The notes: a model not told the origin generated them from the sequence alone. A stretch of 64,000 nucleotides of DNA from Bog-532 sp963830385 (GCA_963830385.1 CAWHMD010000005.1:620001-684000); one strand, 5' to 3'. Counted from the stretch's first letter, positions 42,935 to 51,781 are shown. A program made the numbers and translations.

Positions 42935-43948
42935 CTAGATGATCACACTGTGCAAGGTCTCCGGGGCGAACAGCTCGCCCGGATCGGGGCGGCGGGAGAT
43001 CATGCCCTGCTCGTCCGCGTAGCGGATGAACGTTTCCAGCACGGGCCGGTTCGCGTCCAGGCCGTAGGACCAGAAGTCCTCGCCGAGCAGCCCGATCGTG
43101 GCCTCGTACTCCTCCCGGACCCAGGGCAGGGTGACGGCCAGCGCCGCGGTCCGCTCCAGGTCCGCGTAGGCCAGCGTTTTGGCCTGGGAAAAGGCTTTGG
43201 TCAGGGACTGGGCCAGCCAGCGGTTCGCCTCGTACAGCCCGCGCTGGATGACCACCACGTGCATGACCGGGAAGATGCCGCTGGCTTGGTAATACTCCCG
43301 CTCGGCGTGACGCGGGTCGGTGAACAGGCGGCGCAGCCCGGCACCGTCGGGGGCGACCGGGGCCCGGGGTGAGTAGATGGCGTCGATCTCGCCGCGGGCC
43401 AGCAGCCCGGCCAGCGTCTGGCCCGGCGGGATGGGGGCGACGTCGATGTCCGGCGGCAGGTCCAGCCGGACCTTCTCCTCGCGGCCGGGCTCGTTCAGGC
43501 CGCCGGTGCGGTAACGGACCGAGCGGGCGGGCACGCCGTGGTACTCCTGCAGGATGCCGCGGATCCAGACGTTGGCGGTGAGCTGGTACTCGGCCACCCC
43601 GACGGTGGCGCCCGGCAGGTCCCCGGGCCGGGTCAGCCCGGACTTCTCGCTGACGTAGACGCCGCTGTGCCGGAAGCTGCGGGACGGGAACACCGGGATC
43701 GCGACCAGCGGGCTGGCCGTGCCGGCCGTGCTGGCGGCCAGGTGGGTCAGCAGGTAGGACGACAGCGACAGCTCGGAGACGTCGAACTCCGCGCGGCCCG
43801 GCCCGTGCCCGAGCATGCGGAAGAAGATCTCTTCCGGGTCGAGCGGCACGTACCGCAGGTCGACGCCCTCCACCGGTACCCGCCCGTCGGCCAGGGCGCG
43901 GGTGCGGTCGTAGGGTCCGCAGGCCAGGGTGAGGGGCAGAGGAGCCAT
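42935..43948 (-). CDS. 4,5-dihydroxyphthalate decarboxylase-like / NMT1-like binding protein
   Basis: 337 residues without a signal peptide. 'LTLACGPYDRTRALADGRVPVEGVDLRYV' (in parts), 'FDVSELSLSSYLL', 'FRHSGVYVSEKSGLTRPGDL' and 'GLLARGEIDAIYSPRAP' match the family annotated as dihydroxyphthalate decarboxylases, which share the periplasmic-binding-protein fold. The lack of export signal favours an enzyme or cytosolic binder. Four bases from the GT-C membrane gene upstream, same direction. Confidence 0.82.
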   Translation of the reverse strand: MAPLPLTLACGPYDRTRALADGRVPVEGVDLRYVPLDPEEIFFRMLGHGPGRAEFDVSELSLSSYLLTHLAASTAGTASPLVAIPVFPSRSFRHSGVYVSEKSGLTRPGDLPGATVGVAEYQLTANVWIRGILQEYHGVPARSVRYRTGGLNEPGREEKVRLDLPPDIDVAPIPPGQTLAGLLARGEIDAIYSPRAPVAPDGAGLRRLFTDPRHAEREYYQASGIFPVMHVVVIQRGLYEANRWLAQSLTKAFSQAKTLAYADLERTAALAVTLPWVREEYEATIGLLGEDFWSYGLDANRPVLETFIRYADEQGMISRRPDPGELFAPETLHSVII

Positions 43949-43952
43949 GCCC

Positions 43953-45368
43953 TTAGTTTGGCATATTGGTATGACCTTCAGATAGCGATTCGGCGTCGGG
44001 CCCGCCGCCGGTCAGGACTCCCCCGTCCGGCACCCTTTCGGGCAGCACCTCGTCCGCCACGTAATCCGGCACCGGGGAATCCAGGGCCGGCTCCCCGCCG
44101 GTCCCGTCGTCCGGCCCGGACGGCCGGTGCCAGACGCGGCGGCCCCACGGCAGGGCGATGACCATGAACGCGGCCACGCCGAGGCTGACGAACATCATCG
44201 CGTTGTCGGCGTCCTGCCAGGTGCTGCCGGTCAGCAGGTTCAGCGGCAGGTAGAAGACGGCCGCGTAGGCGCCCACCACGATCTGCAGGGGCATCGTCAG
44301 CCGGGCGGGACGGGCGAGGGAGGAAGGCACCGGCCACTGCAGGTACTGATTGCCGAACGCGGGCGAGGCGACGATGAGCGTGGTGGTGGTGACGGTGGCC
44401 ACGTCGAGCGGGTGGGCGCGGCGCCACCAGAACACCGCCAGCAGGACCACGACCAGCGCGACCTTGGTGCCGATCTTGGCCACGTCGAGCCACAATGGGT
44501 CCCACCAGACCGGATGCACGGTGTGGTACTGAGTGACCCAGACGCCCGCCCACCCGAACGTCCCGATGGTCGGCTGATTGCTGATCATGTGCTTGAACAG
44601 ATAGGACATCTGGTTCAGGGGCGTGCCCACGGTGAGCGGCATGGTGGCGAAGATCACCGCCCCGACCGCGAAGCCGCCCGCCACCGCCTGGAGCCGGCGC
44701 CGCCAGGACGGCAGCGCGATCAGCAGCGCCGGGCCGAACAGCACCGGCCAGCTCTGGGTGGAGATGGCCAGGCCGAGCAGGGCGCCACCGGCCACGGCCC
44801 GCCGGCCGGAGATGCCAGGGCCGCCGCGCAGCGCCACCACCATCGCCGAGAACGCCAGCAGCAGGCAGGCGGGCTCGAGCTGGCCGTGCACGCTGCTGAC
44901 GAGGATGGCGACGGGGCTGCAGGCGTACTGGAACCGGCGCAGCGCGGCCTGGTCGCGGGACCCGCCCGCGGCCGAGACCAGCTTGCCGACCACCACCACG
45001 ACGCCGAGGTCACACAGCAGGGCCGGGACCCTGGCGATGACCAGCCAGGAGAAGTGCAGGTGATACGTGGTCCAGACCGCGCCGGCGAGCACGAACGTGT
45101 AGGTGGGCAGTGACCCCCAGCCGTTGGTGCGGTTGCTCAGGATGGGGTCGTGGTGGTGCAGGGTGGCGTACCCGGAGGTCCAGAAGTCGTTGACCAGGTC
45201 ATAGGGCTGGACCTTGTAGGTGAGCACCAGTGTCACCACCCGCAGCACCGCCGCCACCGCGAGCGCGACGACCAGCGAGGGCCGCCAGTTGCGCCGCTGG
45301 GCCAGCAGCATCAGTGCGACGCCGACCACGAGGAGCACCAGCGCGGACACCATCTGATAAACGTTCAT
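43953..45368 (-). CDS. GT-C type membrane glycosyltransferase
   Basis: 471 residues with about ten membrane helices. 'YKVQPYDLVNDFWTSGYATLHHHDP' (in parts) carries the D-containing first external loop typical of GT-C enzymes (polyprenyl-phosphate-dependent mannosyltransferases, DUF2029-like). The C-terminal ~60 residues are acidic and cytosolic. Probably transfers a sugar from a polyprenyl phosphate donor to an extracytoplasmic acceptor. Confidence 0.8.
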   Translation of the reverse strand: MNVYQMVSALVLLVVGVALMLLAQRRNWRPSLVVALAVAAVLRVVTLVLTYKVQPYDLVNDFWTSGYATLHHHDPILSNRTNGWGSLPTYTFVLAGAVWTTYHLHFSWLVIARVPALLCDLGVVVVVGKLVSAAGGSRDQAALRRFQYACSPVAILVSSVHGQLEPACLLLAFSAMVVALRGGPGISGRRAVAGGALLGLAISTQSWPVLFGPALLIALPSWRRRLQAVAGGFAVGAVIFATMPLTVGTPLNQMSYLFKHMISNQPTIGTFGWAGVWVTQYHTVHPVWWDPLWLDVAKIGTKVALVVVLLAVFWWRRAHPLDVATVTTTTLIVASPAFGNQYLQWPVPSSLARPARLTMPLQIVVGAYAAVFYLPLNLLTGSTWQDADNAMMFVSLGVAAFMVIALPWGRRVWHRPSGPDDGTGGEPALDSPVPDYVADEVLPERVPDGGVLTGGGPDAESLSEGHTNMPN

Positions 45369-45424
45369 CTAGGCGCAATCCGATGAATAACGGCTGATAG
45401 TCGGGTCACCGGATGATCGTAGCT

Positions 45425-46687
45425 TCAACTCCCGTGAAAGGTGGGAGTACGCTTCGCGGCAAATGCAGCAATTCCTTCCGCGGCATCGTCGCTCGCCCCG
45501 GCCTCACTCATCTGGGTGGTCTCGGCGCTGAGCTGGGTGGGCAGGTCGGCCGTCCACGAGTCGCGCAGCAGCCGCTTCATCCGGCCGAAGGCCTGGGTCG
45601 GTCCGGCCGCCAGCTGCCGGGCCAGCGCGCGGGCCCGGTCCTCGACCTCGGCGGCCGGGACGATCTCGGTGACCAGGCCCCAGTCCAGTGCCTCGGGGGC
45701 GGTGAGCCGCCGGTTGAGCAGCATCAGCTGCTGGGCCCGGCGCAGGCCGACCAGCCGGGGCAGGAACCAGGTGTTACCGCCGTCCGAGGCCAGCCCGATC
45801 GCGGCGTAACCGAGCGCGAACCTGCTGTCCTCCGCCGCTACCACCACGTCGGCAGCGTACAACAGGCCGAGGCCTCCCCCGGCCGCAGCGCCTTGCACGG
45901 CGCACACCACCGGGCTGTCGATCCGCGTCAGCCGCTCCAGCGCCAGATGCCACAGATCGATCATCCGCCGCAGCCGTCCCGGCAGCTCGGCCCGGGGCAG
46001 GCCGGCGAACATGGCCAGGTCGCCGCCGGCGCTGAGCGAGCCGCCGGTCCCGCCGAGCAGGATCGCGCGCACCCCGGGGCTGCCGGCCGCGCGGGACACC
46101 GCTTCGTAGAAGTCTTCGACCAGCGTCAGGTCGATGGTGTTGCCGGCATCCGGGCGGTCCAGCCGGATCGTGGCCACGCCGTCATCCACGTCGTAGCGGA
46201 CCACCCGCAGGTCCCGTCCGCCCGCGGCCAGTGGCGCGGCGGCTGGCGGCGCGGCGGCTGGCGGCGGCAGGGCCGCGGCCCAGCGGGCGCTGTCGGTGTA
46301 CTGGGCGAGCTCGCTGATGCGGCCGTCGGTGAACCGCAGCACGTGCGCGAAGGCGGCGTCCAGGCGGCCGCCACCCGCCCGGGCGGTGCCGGTGTAGCGG
46401 CCGAGGACGAGCAGGCCGCCGTCGGCCAGTGGCAGGAACCGCTCGGGTTCGGCCCGGGCCCGGTAGTGCCGCCCGATCGACCACCAGAAGTCTCTGGTCA
46501 TGGCCTCGGGGCTGTCGTAGTCCCCGCCCAGCCCGAGCGGCAGCCCGGCGGTGGTCCGGCCGGTGAAGGACGGGTGCAGCAGTGCGCGCAGGCGGTCCGC
46601 GTCCCCGGCCGCCAGCGCCTCGTACAGCTGAGCGGCCATTTGGACGGCCAGTTGAGCGGGCTCGGCGCGGTCGGCCTGGTCAGGCAT
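45425..46687 (-). CDS. NTF2/SnoaL-like domain fused to enoyl-CoA hydratase
   Basis: 420 residues from ATG 46687. Residues about 8-135 form an NTF2/SnoaL-like cone ('AAQLYEALAAGDADRLRALLH', 'VLRFTDGRISELAQYTDSA'). After an Ala/Pro linker, residues about 160-415 are crotonase: 'TIRLDRPDAGNTIDLTLVED', oxyanion 'GGTGGSLSAGGDLAMFAG' and 'CAVQGAAAGGGLGLLYAADVV'. The usual second catalytic Glu region reads 'LGYAAIGLASDGGNTWFLPR'. Ends the ligase operon; overlaps the TetR gene by 8 bases. Confidence 0.88.
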   Translation of the reverse strand: MPDQADRAEPAQLAVQMAAQLYEALAAGDADRLRALLHPSFTGRTTAGLPLGLGGDYDSPEAMTRDFWWSIGRHYRARAEPERFLPLADGGLLVLGRYTGTARAGGGRLDAAFAHVLRFTDGRISELAQYTDSARWAAALPPPAAAPPAAAPLAAGGRDLRVVRYDVDDGVATIRLDRPDAGNTIDLTLVEDFYEAVSRAAGSPGVRAILLGGTGGSLSAGGDLAMFAGLPRAELPGRLRRMIDLWHLALERLTRIDSPVVCAVQGAAAGGGLGLLYAADVVVAAEDSRFALGYAAIGLASDGGNTWFLPRLVGLRRAQQLMLLNRRLTAPEALDWGLVTEIVPAAEVEDRARALARQLAAGPTQAFGRMKRLLRDSWTADLPTQLSAETTQMSEAGASDDAAEGIAAFAAKRTPTFHGS

Positions 46688-47411
46688 GGGAGGGCTCCTG
46701 CGGAGGTTCGGGCGGGAGGAGAATGAGGCGCTCGACCGCGGCGGCGGTCTCGGCCGGCGGCAGGCCGGCCAGGCCGGTGTGGTTGAGCGCGCCGAGCAGC
46801 AGGTCGCGGACGGTCCTGGGCGGGATGCCGGCCGCCAGCACGCCAGCCGCCTGGGCGTCGGCGACCAGGGCGGACCACTGCCGCAGGTACGCCCCGCGCA
46901 GCGCGCGGAACGCCGCCCCGGGCGGACCCTCCAGCGCCAGGGCCGGAGCGAGCACCACCGCAGCGTAGTCGCGCAGGTCGGCCAGCGCGTCCAGATGGGC
47001 GCGAATGGCGGCCTGGAGCCGTGCGCGCGGATCACCGGGCCGCGCGGCCAGCCCGCCGCTGGGACGGGCACCGGGCCGCGCGGCTGGCCCGCCGCCGGGC
47101 CGGTCACCGGGCTGGGCCACCTCGGCCATGGCCCGGTCCAGCCGGGCCAGCGACTCGCGCACGCCCTCCTCGAGCATGGCGTCGATGAGCTGGTCGCGCG
47201 AGCCGAAGTGGAAGTAGATGCTGCCCGGCTTGAGCCCGGCCGCGGCGGCGATGGCGGTCAGGCTGGCCCCGGCCCGCCCGTGCCGGGCGACCTCGGCCGC
47301 GGCCGCGTCCAGCAGTCGCCGCCGGGTCCGGTCGCCCTTGCTGGGACTGGGGCCGCGGCTGACGCTGGGGGGCTGGCCGGCGGGCGCGGCGTCAGTGGAT
47401 GCGGCGGTCAT
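46680..47411 (-). CDS. TetR-family regulator inside the ligase operon
   Basis: 243 residues. HTH 'LTAIAAAAGLKPGSIYFHFGSRDQLIDAM' (in parts); the C-terminal domain has a Gly/Pro/Ala-Arg insertion ('RPGGGPAARPGARPSGG') at about 105-130 built from short DNA repeats. Overlaps the ligase gene by 20 bases and the following fusion gene by 8 bases, so it is produced with the pathway it likely controls (TetR-type acyl-CoA sensors are common here). Confidence 0.9.
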   Translation of the reverse strand: MTAASTDAAPAGQPPSVSRGPSPSKGDRTRRRLLDAAAAEVARHGRAGASLTAIAAAAGLKPGSIYFHFGSRDQLIDAMLEEGVRESLARLDRAMAEVAQPGDRPGGGPAARPGARPSGGLAARPGDPRARLQAAIRAHLDALADLRDYAAVVLAPALALEGPPGAAFRALRGAYLRQWSALVADAQAAGVLAAGIPPRTVRDLLLGALNHTGLAGLPPAETAAAVERLILLPPEPPQEPSHA

Positions 47412-49053
47412 GACCCTGCCAGTAGCGCTCCCGCAGCACCGGCTTGACCACCTTGCCGGTGGCGGTGTGGGGCAGCCCGTCCACCACGTCGACGCTGGTC
47501 GGGCACTTGAACCGGGCCAGCTGGGCGCGGCAGAAGGCGATCACGCCGGCGATGTCGACCGGCTGGCCCGGGCGGGCCACCACCACCGCCTTGACCGTCT
47601 CACCCCAGCGGTCGTCCGGCACCCCGATGACCGCGGCCTCGGCCAGCGCCGGGTGGGCGGCCAGCACCTTCTCGACCTCGGCCGGGTACACGTTTTCGCC
47701 GCCGGTGATGATCATGTCCTTGGCCCGGTCGACCAGGTAGATCCGCTCCTGGTCGTCGAGATAGCCCAGGTCCCCGGTGCGCAGCCAGCCGTCCGGGGTC
47801 AGCGCGGCCGCGGTCTGCTCGGGCTGGTGCCAGTAGCCGGCCAGGTTCTGGGCGGACCGGGTCCAGATCTCGCCGATCTGCCCGGTGGGCACGTCCTGGC
47901 CGGTCTGCGGGGAGACGGCCCGGACCTCCACCCAGGGGTACGGGCGTCCGGCCGAGCGCAGCCATTCGGGGTGCGCGGCGTCGGCGTGCTCGGCCGCCGA
48001 CAGCTGGGCGAACGCCCCGGTGGCCTCGCTGAGCCCGTAGATCTGGACGAAGTCGCAGGCCAGGGCGGCCTGGGCCTGCTGCAGGCCGGTCGGGCTGATG
48101 GGGGCGCCGGAGTAGACCATCTGGCGCAGCGACCGGGGGCGGGCGGCACCGGTGGTGGCGCTGAGCGCGCTGAGCATGGTGGGGACGCAGAAGGCCATGG
48201 TGACGTTTTCGGCGGCCATCGTGTCGAGCACCGGCCCGGGCGCGAAATCGCGGACGATCACCTGGCGGGCGCCGCGCGCCATCCCGGCCAGCGCCCAGGC
48301 CAGGCCGCCCATGTGGAACAGGGGCATGCATACCAGGCTCACGTCGCCGGGGGTGAAGCCCCAGGCGGCCGAGATGTCGTCCAGCAGCACCCGCAGGTTG
48401 CCGCCACCGGTGAACATCGCTCCCTTGGGCGGGCCGGTGGTGCCGCTGGTATACAGCTGGAAGGCGATGTCGTCCGGGGCTGAAGTGACGCCCGGGTCGG
48501 CGGGCTCGGCGGGTCCGGCGGCCTGGGCGGGCTCGGCGGGTCCGGCAGGGCCGACGGCCTGGGCGAGTCCGGCGGGTCCGGCAGGGCCGCCGGGGCCGGC
48601 GGCTTGGCCGGCATCCTGCCAGGCGGCCAGCGACGGCCAGCGGTCGTGCGCGGTCTGCTGGCCGAGGGCGACGACCGTGCGGAGCTGCGGCAGCTTGGCC
48701 TCAGCCTGCTCGATGGCGGGGGCGGCGGCCTCGTCGGTGAACACGACCTCGGCGCCGGAGTCCTCGATCATCGCGGTCAGCTCGGCCGCCGACAGCCGCC
48801 AGTTCAGCGGGACCGGTACCGCCCCGGCCAGGGCGCAGCCGAACAGGTACCCGAAGTAGGCCGGGTCGTTCTTGCCGGCGAACACCACCCGGTCCTGGGG
48901 CTTGACCCCGTCCCGGGCCAGGGCCGCCGCGATCCGGCGGGCCGCCACCTGCAGGTCCCGCCAGGTCAGGTGCTGGCCCGGGCCGGTGACGATGACCGTG
49001 TCGGGGGTCTCGGTGGCGCCGCGTCCGAGCAGCTCGCGCAGGCTCGCGGTCAT
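47392..49053 (-). CDS. AMP-forming acyl-CoA ligase with Gly/Pro/Ala insertion
   Basis: 553 residues. A3 motif 'YTSGTTGPPKGAM', A5 'YGLSEATGAF', A7 'LRTGDLGYLD' and C-terminal Lys in 'HTATGKVVKPVLRERY'. Activates a carboxylic acid to its CoA ester. Just before A3 it carries a low-complexity run of about 40 residues rich in GPA/EPA triplets (48490-48608) not seen in typical ligases. ATGA overlap with the NTF2-like gene upstream. Confidence 0.93.
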   Translation of the reverse strand: MTASLRELLGRGATETPDTVIVTGPGQHLTWRDLQVAARRIAAALARDGVKPQDRVVFAGKNDPAYFGYLFGCALAGAVPVPLNWRLSAAELTAMIEDSGAEVVFTDEAAAPAIEQAEAKLPQLRTVVALGQQTAHDRWPSLAAWQDAGQAAGPGGPAGPAGLAQAVGPAGPAEPAQAAGPAEPADPGVTSAPDDIAFQLYTSGTTGPPKGAMFTGGGNLRVLLDDISAAWGFTPGDVSLVCMPLFHMGGLAWALAGMARGARQVIVRDFAPGPVLDTMAAENVTMAFCVPTMLSALSATTGAARPRSLRQMVYSGAPISPTGLQQAQAALACDFVQIYGLSEATGAFAQLSAAEHADAAHPEWLRSAGRPYPWVEVRAVSPQTGQDVPTGQIGEIWTRSAQNLAGYWHQPEQTAAALTPDGWLRTGDLGYLDDQERIYLVDRAKDMIITGGENVYPAEVEKVLAAHPALAEAAVIGVPDDRWGETVKAVVVARPGQPVDIAGVIAFCRAQLARFKCPTSVDVVDGLPHTATGKVVKPVLRERYWQGHDRRIH

Positions 49054-49550
49054 CTGCTGGCGGCCTTGGTGTCTTGGGTGGCGCCTCGGTAGAGGCCGAT
49101 CTGCTTCATCAGGCCGAGCAGGTCGTAGCTGGCGTTGAGGTAGCAGGCGCGGCCGTCGCGGAAGTCGAAGACCTCCAGCCCGGAGAAGTCGAACGGGCGG
49201 CCGGTTCCCGGCACCCCGGGCGGGTCGAGGACCCCGCTGAAGTGACCGGTCCCGCGCCAGCTGAACGCCACCCGGGCCAGGTCCCGGCGGAACATCGGCG
49301 GCGCCGTGACCTCCCACTTCAGGTCGGGATAGGCGGTGACCACGTACCGCAGGTAGCCGGCGGCGGCCGCCTGGCCCTGCACGTGCCAGCCGGTGTGCCG
49401 GGTGGTCGGGCTGTCGAGCAGGAAGTCCTCGGTGACGAGGCTGGGGATCAGCCGGGGCTTCCGGTCGTTCCACGCCTCGATCCAGCCCTCGTACCACCTG
49501 GTGGCGAAGCCCGGGTCGACGCTCGTGGCGTCAGCAGTGGGCACGGTCAC
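49050..49550 (-). CDS. NTF2/SnoaL-like protein
   Basis: 166 residues from GTG 49550 with AGGAGGGG six bases before it. 'WYEGWIEAWNDRKPRLIPSLV', 'AGYLRYVVTAYPDLKWEV' and 'GLEVFDFRDGRACYLNASY' form a SnoaL-like cone, with possible Asp/His catalytic residues. Such domains isomerise or hydrate polyketide/steroid-like substrates, or only bind. First gene of the ligase operon. Confidence 0.82.
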   Translation of the reverse strand: MTVPTADATSVDPGFATRWYEGWIEAWNDRKPRLIPSLVTEDFLLDSPTTRHTGWHVQGQAAAAGYLRYVVTAYPDLKWEVTAPPMFRRDLARVAFSWRGTGHFSGVLDPPGVPGTGRPFDFSGLEVFDFRDGRACYLNASYDLLGLMKQIGLYRGATQDTKAASR

Positions 49551-49570
49551 GGCGATCCCCTCCTCGAAAT

Positions 49571-49584
49571 CTAACTGCGCTTAG
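49571..49584. promoter_or_regulatory. Candidate operator ahead of the ligase operon
   Basis: CTAACTGCGCTTAG is a 14-base imperfect dyad (10 of 14 positions match its complement) about 20 bases before the GTG of the first operon gene, in an AT-rich spot. A likely site for the operon's own TetR. Confidence 0.45.
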
Positions 49585-49639
49585 ACTCTAATAAGAATTA
49601 AATTTTGTCCAGCGGCGACTGGTGACCTGCGGGCCTGGC

Positions 49640-49800
49640 GGGGCGCACGGGTTTTGAGGCGTACGGGCCTGGCGGGCGCAGGTTTGCGAGGCGTATGGAG
49701 CTGGCGGGCGCAGATTTGTGAGGCGTACGAGGCTGGTGGTGCACGGGGCCGTACGAGGCGGTGGTGCACGGGGCCGTAGGGGGCGGTGGTGTACGGGGCG
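49640..49800. repeat. Degenerate GC-rich minisatellite
   Basis: Short units such as GGCGTACGGGCCTGGCGGGC and GGTGGTGCACGGGGCCGTA recur with variation through this gap. No gene seen; minus-strand open frames here are repeat artefacts. Confidence 0.6.
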
Positions 49801-49844
49801 GACCTCACCCCGGCTCCCCGCCATAGGAGTTTTCAAGATCGATC

Positions 49845-49889
49845 GCTCGGTTACGTTGACGGCGTTATTCACTGACAACGTAACCGAGC
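49845..49889. promoter_or_regulatory. 13-bp inverted repeat with 19-base spacer
   Basis: GCTCGGTTACGTT (49845-49857) and its exact complement (49877-49889) flank a 19-base AT-richer spacer, with GATC on the outer sides. Nothing on either side clearly uses it as a terminator; operator or recombination-type site are alternatives. Confidence 0.6.
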
Positions 49890-50027
49890 AATAGATCATG
49901 AACGGGCAGCCGTCGGGCCTCGAGCCGCCCGAACTGGCCAGTCCGGTCACCGTCGTGCCCACGGCGCGCCCCGCCCGGTGGGACGCACCGGTTTGACGGG
50001 CGTCCGCGTGGTCGCGTCGTGGCCGGT

Positions 50028-50342
50028 TCATGATTGTGCGAGTCCGGGTGAGGGCAGCCGGTGCGCCGGAGGCCGGCGGCGATGCGGCTCTCCCCGGTAA
50101 GCCGAAAGGCGCCGATGGCGCGGTTGGGCACGACGGCCGCCCCGGGGTCGGTCATCCACCCGCAGTGTCGTCAGCCTCCCAGCGCAGCAGAGGGCAGCGA
50201 GCGTGGTGAAGCGCACCGCCTCGGCCCGTCCGTTCTTGAGGACGGCCAGGTTGGCGGGCGTGATCCCGATGCGGTCCGCGAGCTCGCCCACGGGCATCTT
50301 CCGGCGGGCCAGCATCACGTCGATGTCGACGGCAATCGGCAT
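50028..50342 (-). pseudogene. YozG-type HTH regulator with internal deletion
   Basis: Starts 'MPIAVDIDVMLARRKMPVG' and 'DRIGITPANLAVLKNG', the compact HTH usually paired with DUF2975. At 'LAALC' the normal segment ending in 'GDLLRW' is lost. The remnant 'LLRWEADDTAGG' plus a stop is still present in a different frame at about 50165-50195. A small deletion has therefore shifted the frame, and the present open frame continues with unrelated Arg-rich residues to 50028. Confidence 0.72.
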
Positions 50343-50913
50343 CAGATCACTTCGTTCAGCTCGGCCTGCAGCTGCGCCGCTTCGGCATCGCGGGCGACGG
50401 CCTGGGAGAGCAGCATCCGCAGCAGGAGCACGATGAGCGCGACGCCCAGGATGGCCACGCCGACCCCGCCCATGATGAGGGTGACGCCCGGGTCGGCGCG
50501 TTGAGGGCCGTGACCGCGAACCACACGAGCGCAGCCGCCACGATCGCGCCGATTACGATGTCCACGTACCGGAAGGCCACGTGGGAGAACACGGTTCCGC
50601 GTCGCACTATCGTCACCAGCCGCCACACGCAGACCACGGCGACCTGGACGGATATCATGCCCAGGATCGTGACCACGCGCAGCGCGGTCAGCGGGAGGGA
50701 CCCGTCCTCCGGGTCGCTCCCGGTGGCCAGCGTCCACACCATTCCGGCCTGCACGAACACGGTGCCGGCGAAGACCATAGCGAGCACGGCCCGTACCGCC
50801 CACACGGCCAGCTTTCCCAGCAAGGGCTGGGCGAGGGGTGGGCGCCAGTTCCGGGCCTGGCTCCGCGGTGGACGGGCACCGGTGACCGGGATGCGGGACG
50901 AGCGGACCGGCAC
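50342..50913 (-). pseudogene. DUF2975 membrane protein gene with frameshift
   Basis: N-terminal and central membrane helices ('AVLAMVFAGTVFVQAGMVW', 'VVTILGMISVQVAVVCVW') lie in one frame. The final helix and tail ('LIMGGVGVAILGVALIVLLL', 'AAQLQAELNEVI') lie in another, joined only by a one-base indel near 50497. The gene then stops as TGA overlapping the HTH ATG (TGATG). DUF2975-HTH pairs are a standard two-gene unit, and here both are damaged. A sequencing error cannot be excluded for this single base. Confidence 0.72.
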
Positions 50914-50980
50914 CAGAGCGGGGACCGGAGTACGGCAGGTGCTGGCCGGTCACGGGAAATACCAGCCTTCGAGGGAGGTC

Positions 50981-51781
50981 TCAGGGCTGGGTGAAGCGGG
51001 GAGGCCGGCGGCAGGCCTGGGCGGCCAGGCCCTCGCGCAGGGCGGGTGAGGCCCAGTTCTGGCGGAAGAAGGCCAGGTCGGACTCCAAGGTCCGCTCCCA
51101 GCTGGGCTGAAGGGCCCGGTGGACCATGGCCTTCATCGCCGCGACGCTGACCGGGCTGCGCTCGCTCAAGGTGGCGGCCAGCTCGGTGGTGCGGCGCTCC
51201 AGGGCGGCGGGGGCGGTGACCTCGGTGACCAGGCCGTAGGCGGCCATGGTGGCGGCGTCGATGGGGTCGGACAGCAGCAGGATCTGTTTGGCGCGGAGCT
51301 CACCGAGCGCCCGGACCAGGCCCGCGGCGGCGCCGACGGCAGGGGCGATACCCAGCCGGGAGTGCGCGTCGGTGAAGGTGGCGTCGGCCGCGGCCACCAC
51401 CAGGTCGCAGGCCAGGATCAGCTCCAGGCCGCCGGCCGCGCAGGCGCCGTTGACCGCCGCCACCACCGGCCGGGCCGAGCCTCGCAGCCGGGCCATCAAC
51501 TGGGCCAGCGGCTCGATGACGCCGGCCAGGAAGCGGTCGCAGCCGTCCGGCTCGTTCACCATGGCCTGGAAAAAGCTCAGGTCGGCGCCGGCGCAGAACG
51601 CGGGCGGGGCGCCGGTCAGCACCAGCACCCGGACCTCGTCGTCAGCGTCGGCCCGGTCGAGGGCCTGGTGCGCCTCGGTCAGCATGACCGGGGTCAGCGC
51701 GTTGCGCCTGGCCGGGCGGTTCAGCGTGATCCAGGCGGCCGGGCCCCGGCGCTGGTAGCCGAGCTGGGTGAAGCCGGTCAC
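50981..51781 (-). CDS. Enoyl-CoA hydratase/isomerase
   Basis: 266 residues from a GTG overlapping the AtuA-like stop (GTGA). 'ITLNRPARRNALTPVMLTEA', first oxyanion 'FCAGADLSFFQAM', 'VVAAVNGACAAGGLELILACDLV' (in parts) and 'SRLGIAPAVGAAAGLVRAL'. The catalytic Glu pair of classical hydratases is partly altered (E only in the first), so isomerase or hydrolase activity is possible. Last gene of the six-gene carboxylase operon. Confidence 0.9.
   Translation of the reverse strand: MTGFTQLGYQRRGPAAWITLNRPARRNALTPVMLTEAHQALDRADADDEVRVLVLTGAPPAFCAGADLSFFQAMVNEPDGCDRFLAGVIEPLAQLMARLRGSARPVVAAVNGACAAGGLELILACDLVVAAADATFTDAHSRLGIAPAVGAAAGLVRALGELRAKQILLLSDPIDAATMAAYGLVTEVTAPAALERRTTELAATLSERSPVSVAAMKAMVHRALQPSWERTLESDLAFFRQNWASPALREGLAAQACRRPPRFTQP

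Noticed and set aside
46688..47107. N-terminal extension of the NTF2-hydratase fusion
   Set aside because: The extra 140 residues are out-of-frame reading of the TetR gene, and the ATG at 46687 fits the SnoaL domain start.
49054..49497. Extension of the acyl-CoA ligase frame upstream of 49053
   Set aside because: It overlaps the NTF2-like gene in another frame; the ATGA junction at 49050-49053 is the natural start.
49588..50031. 147-residue minus-strand protein
   Set aside because: His/Pro/Arg-rich translation of a degenerate minisatellite, no start site or domain.
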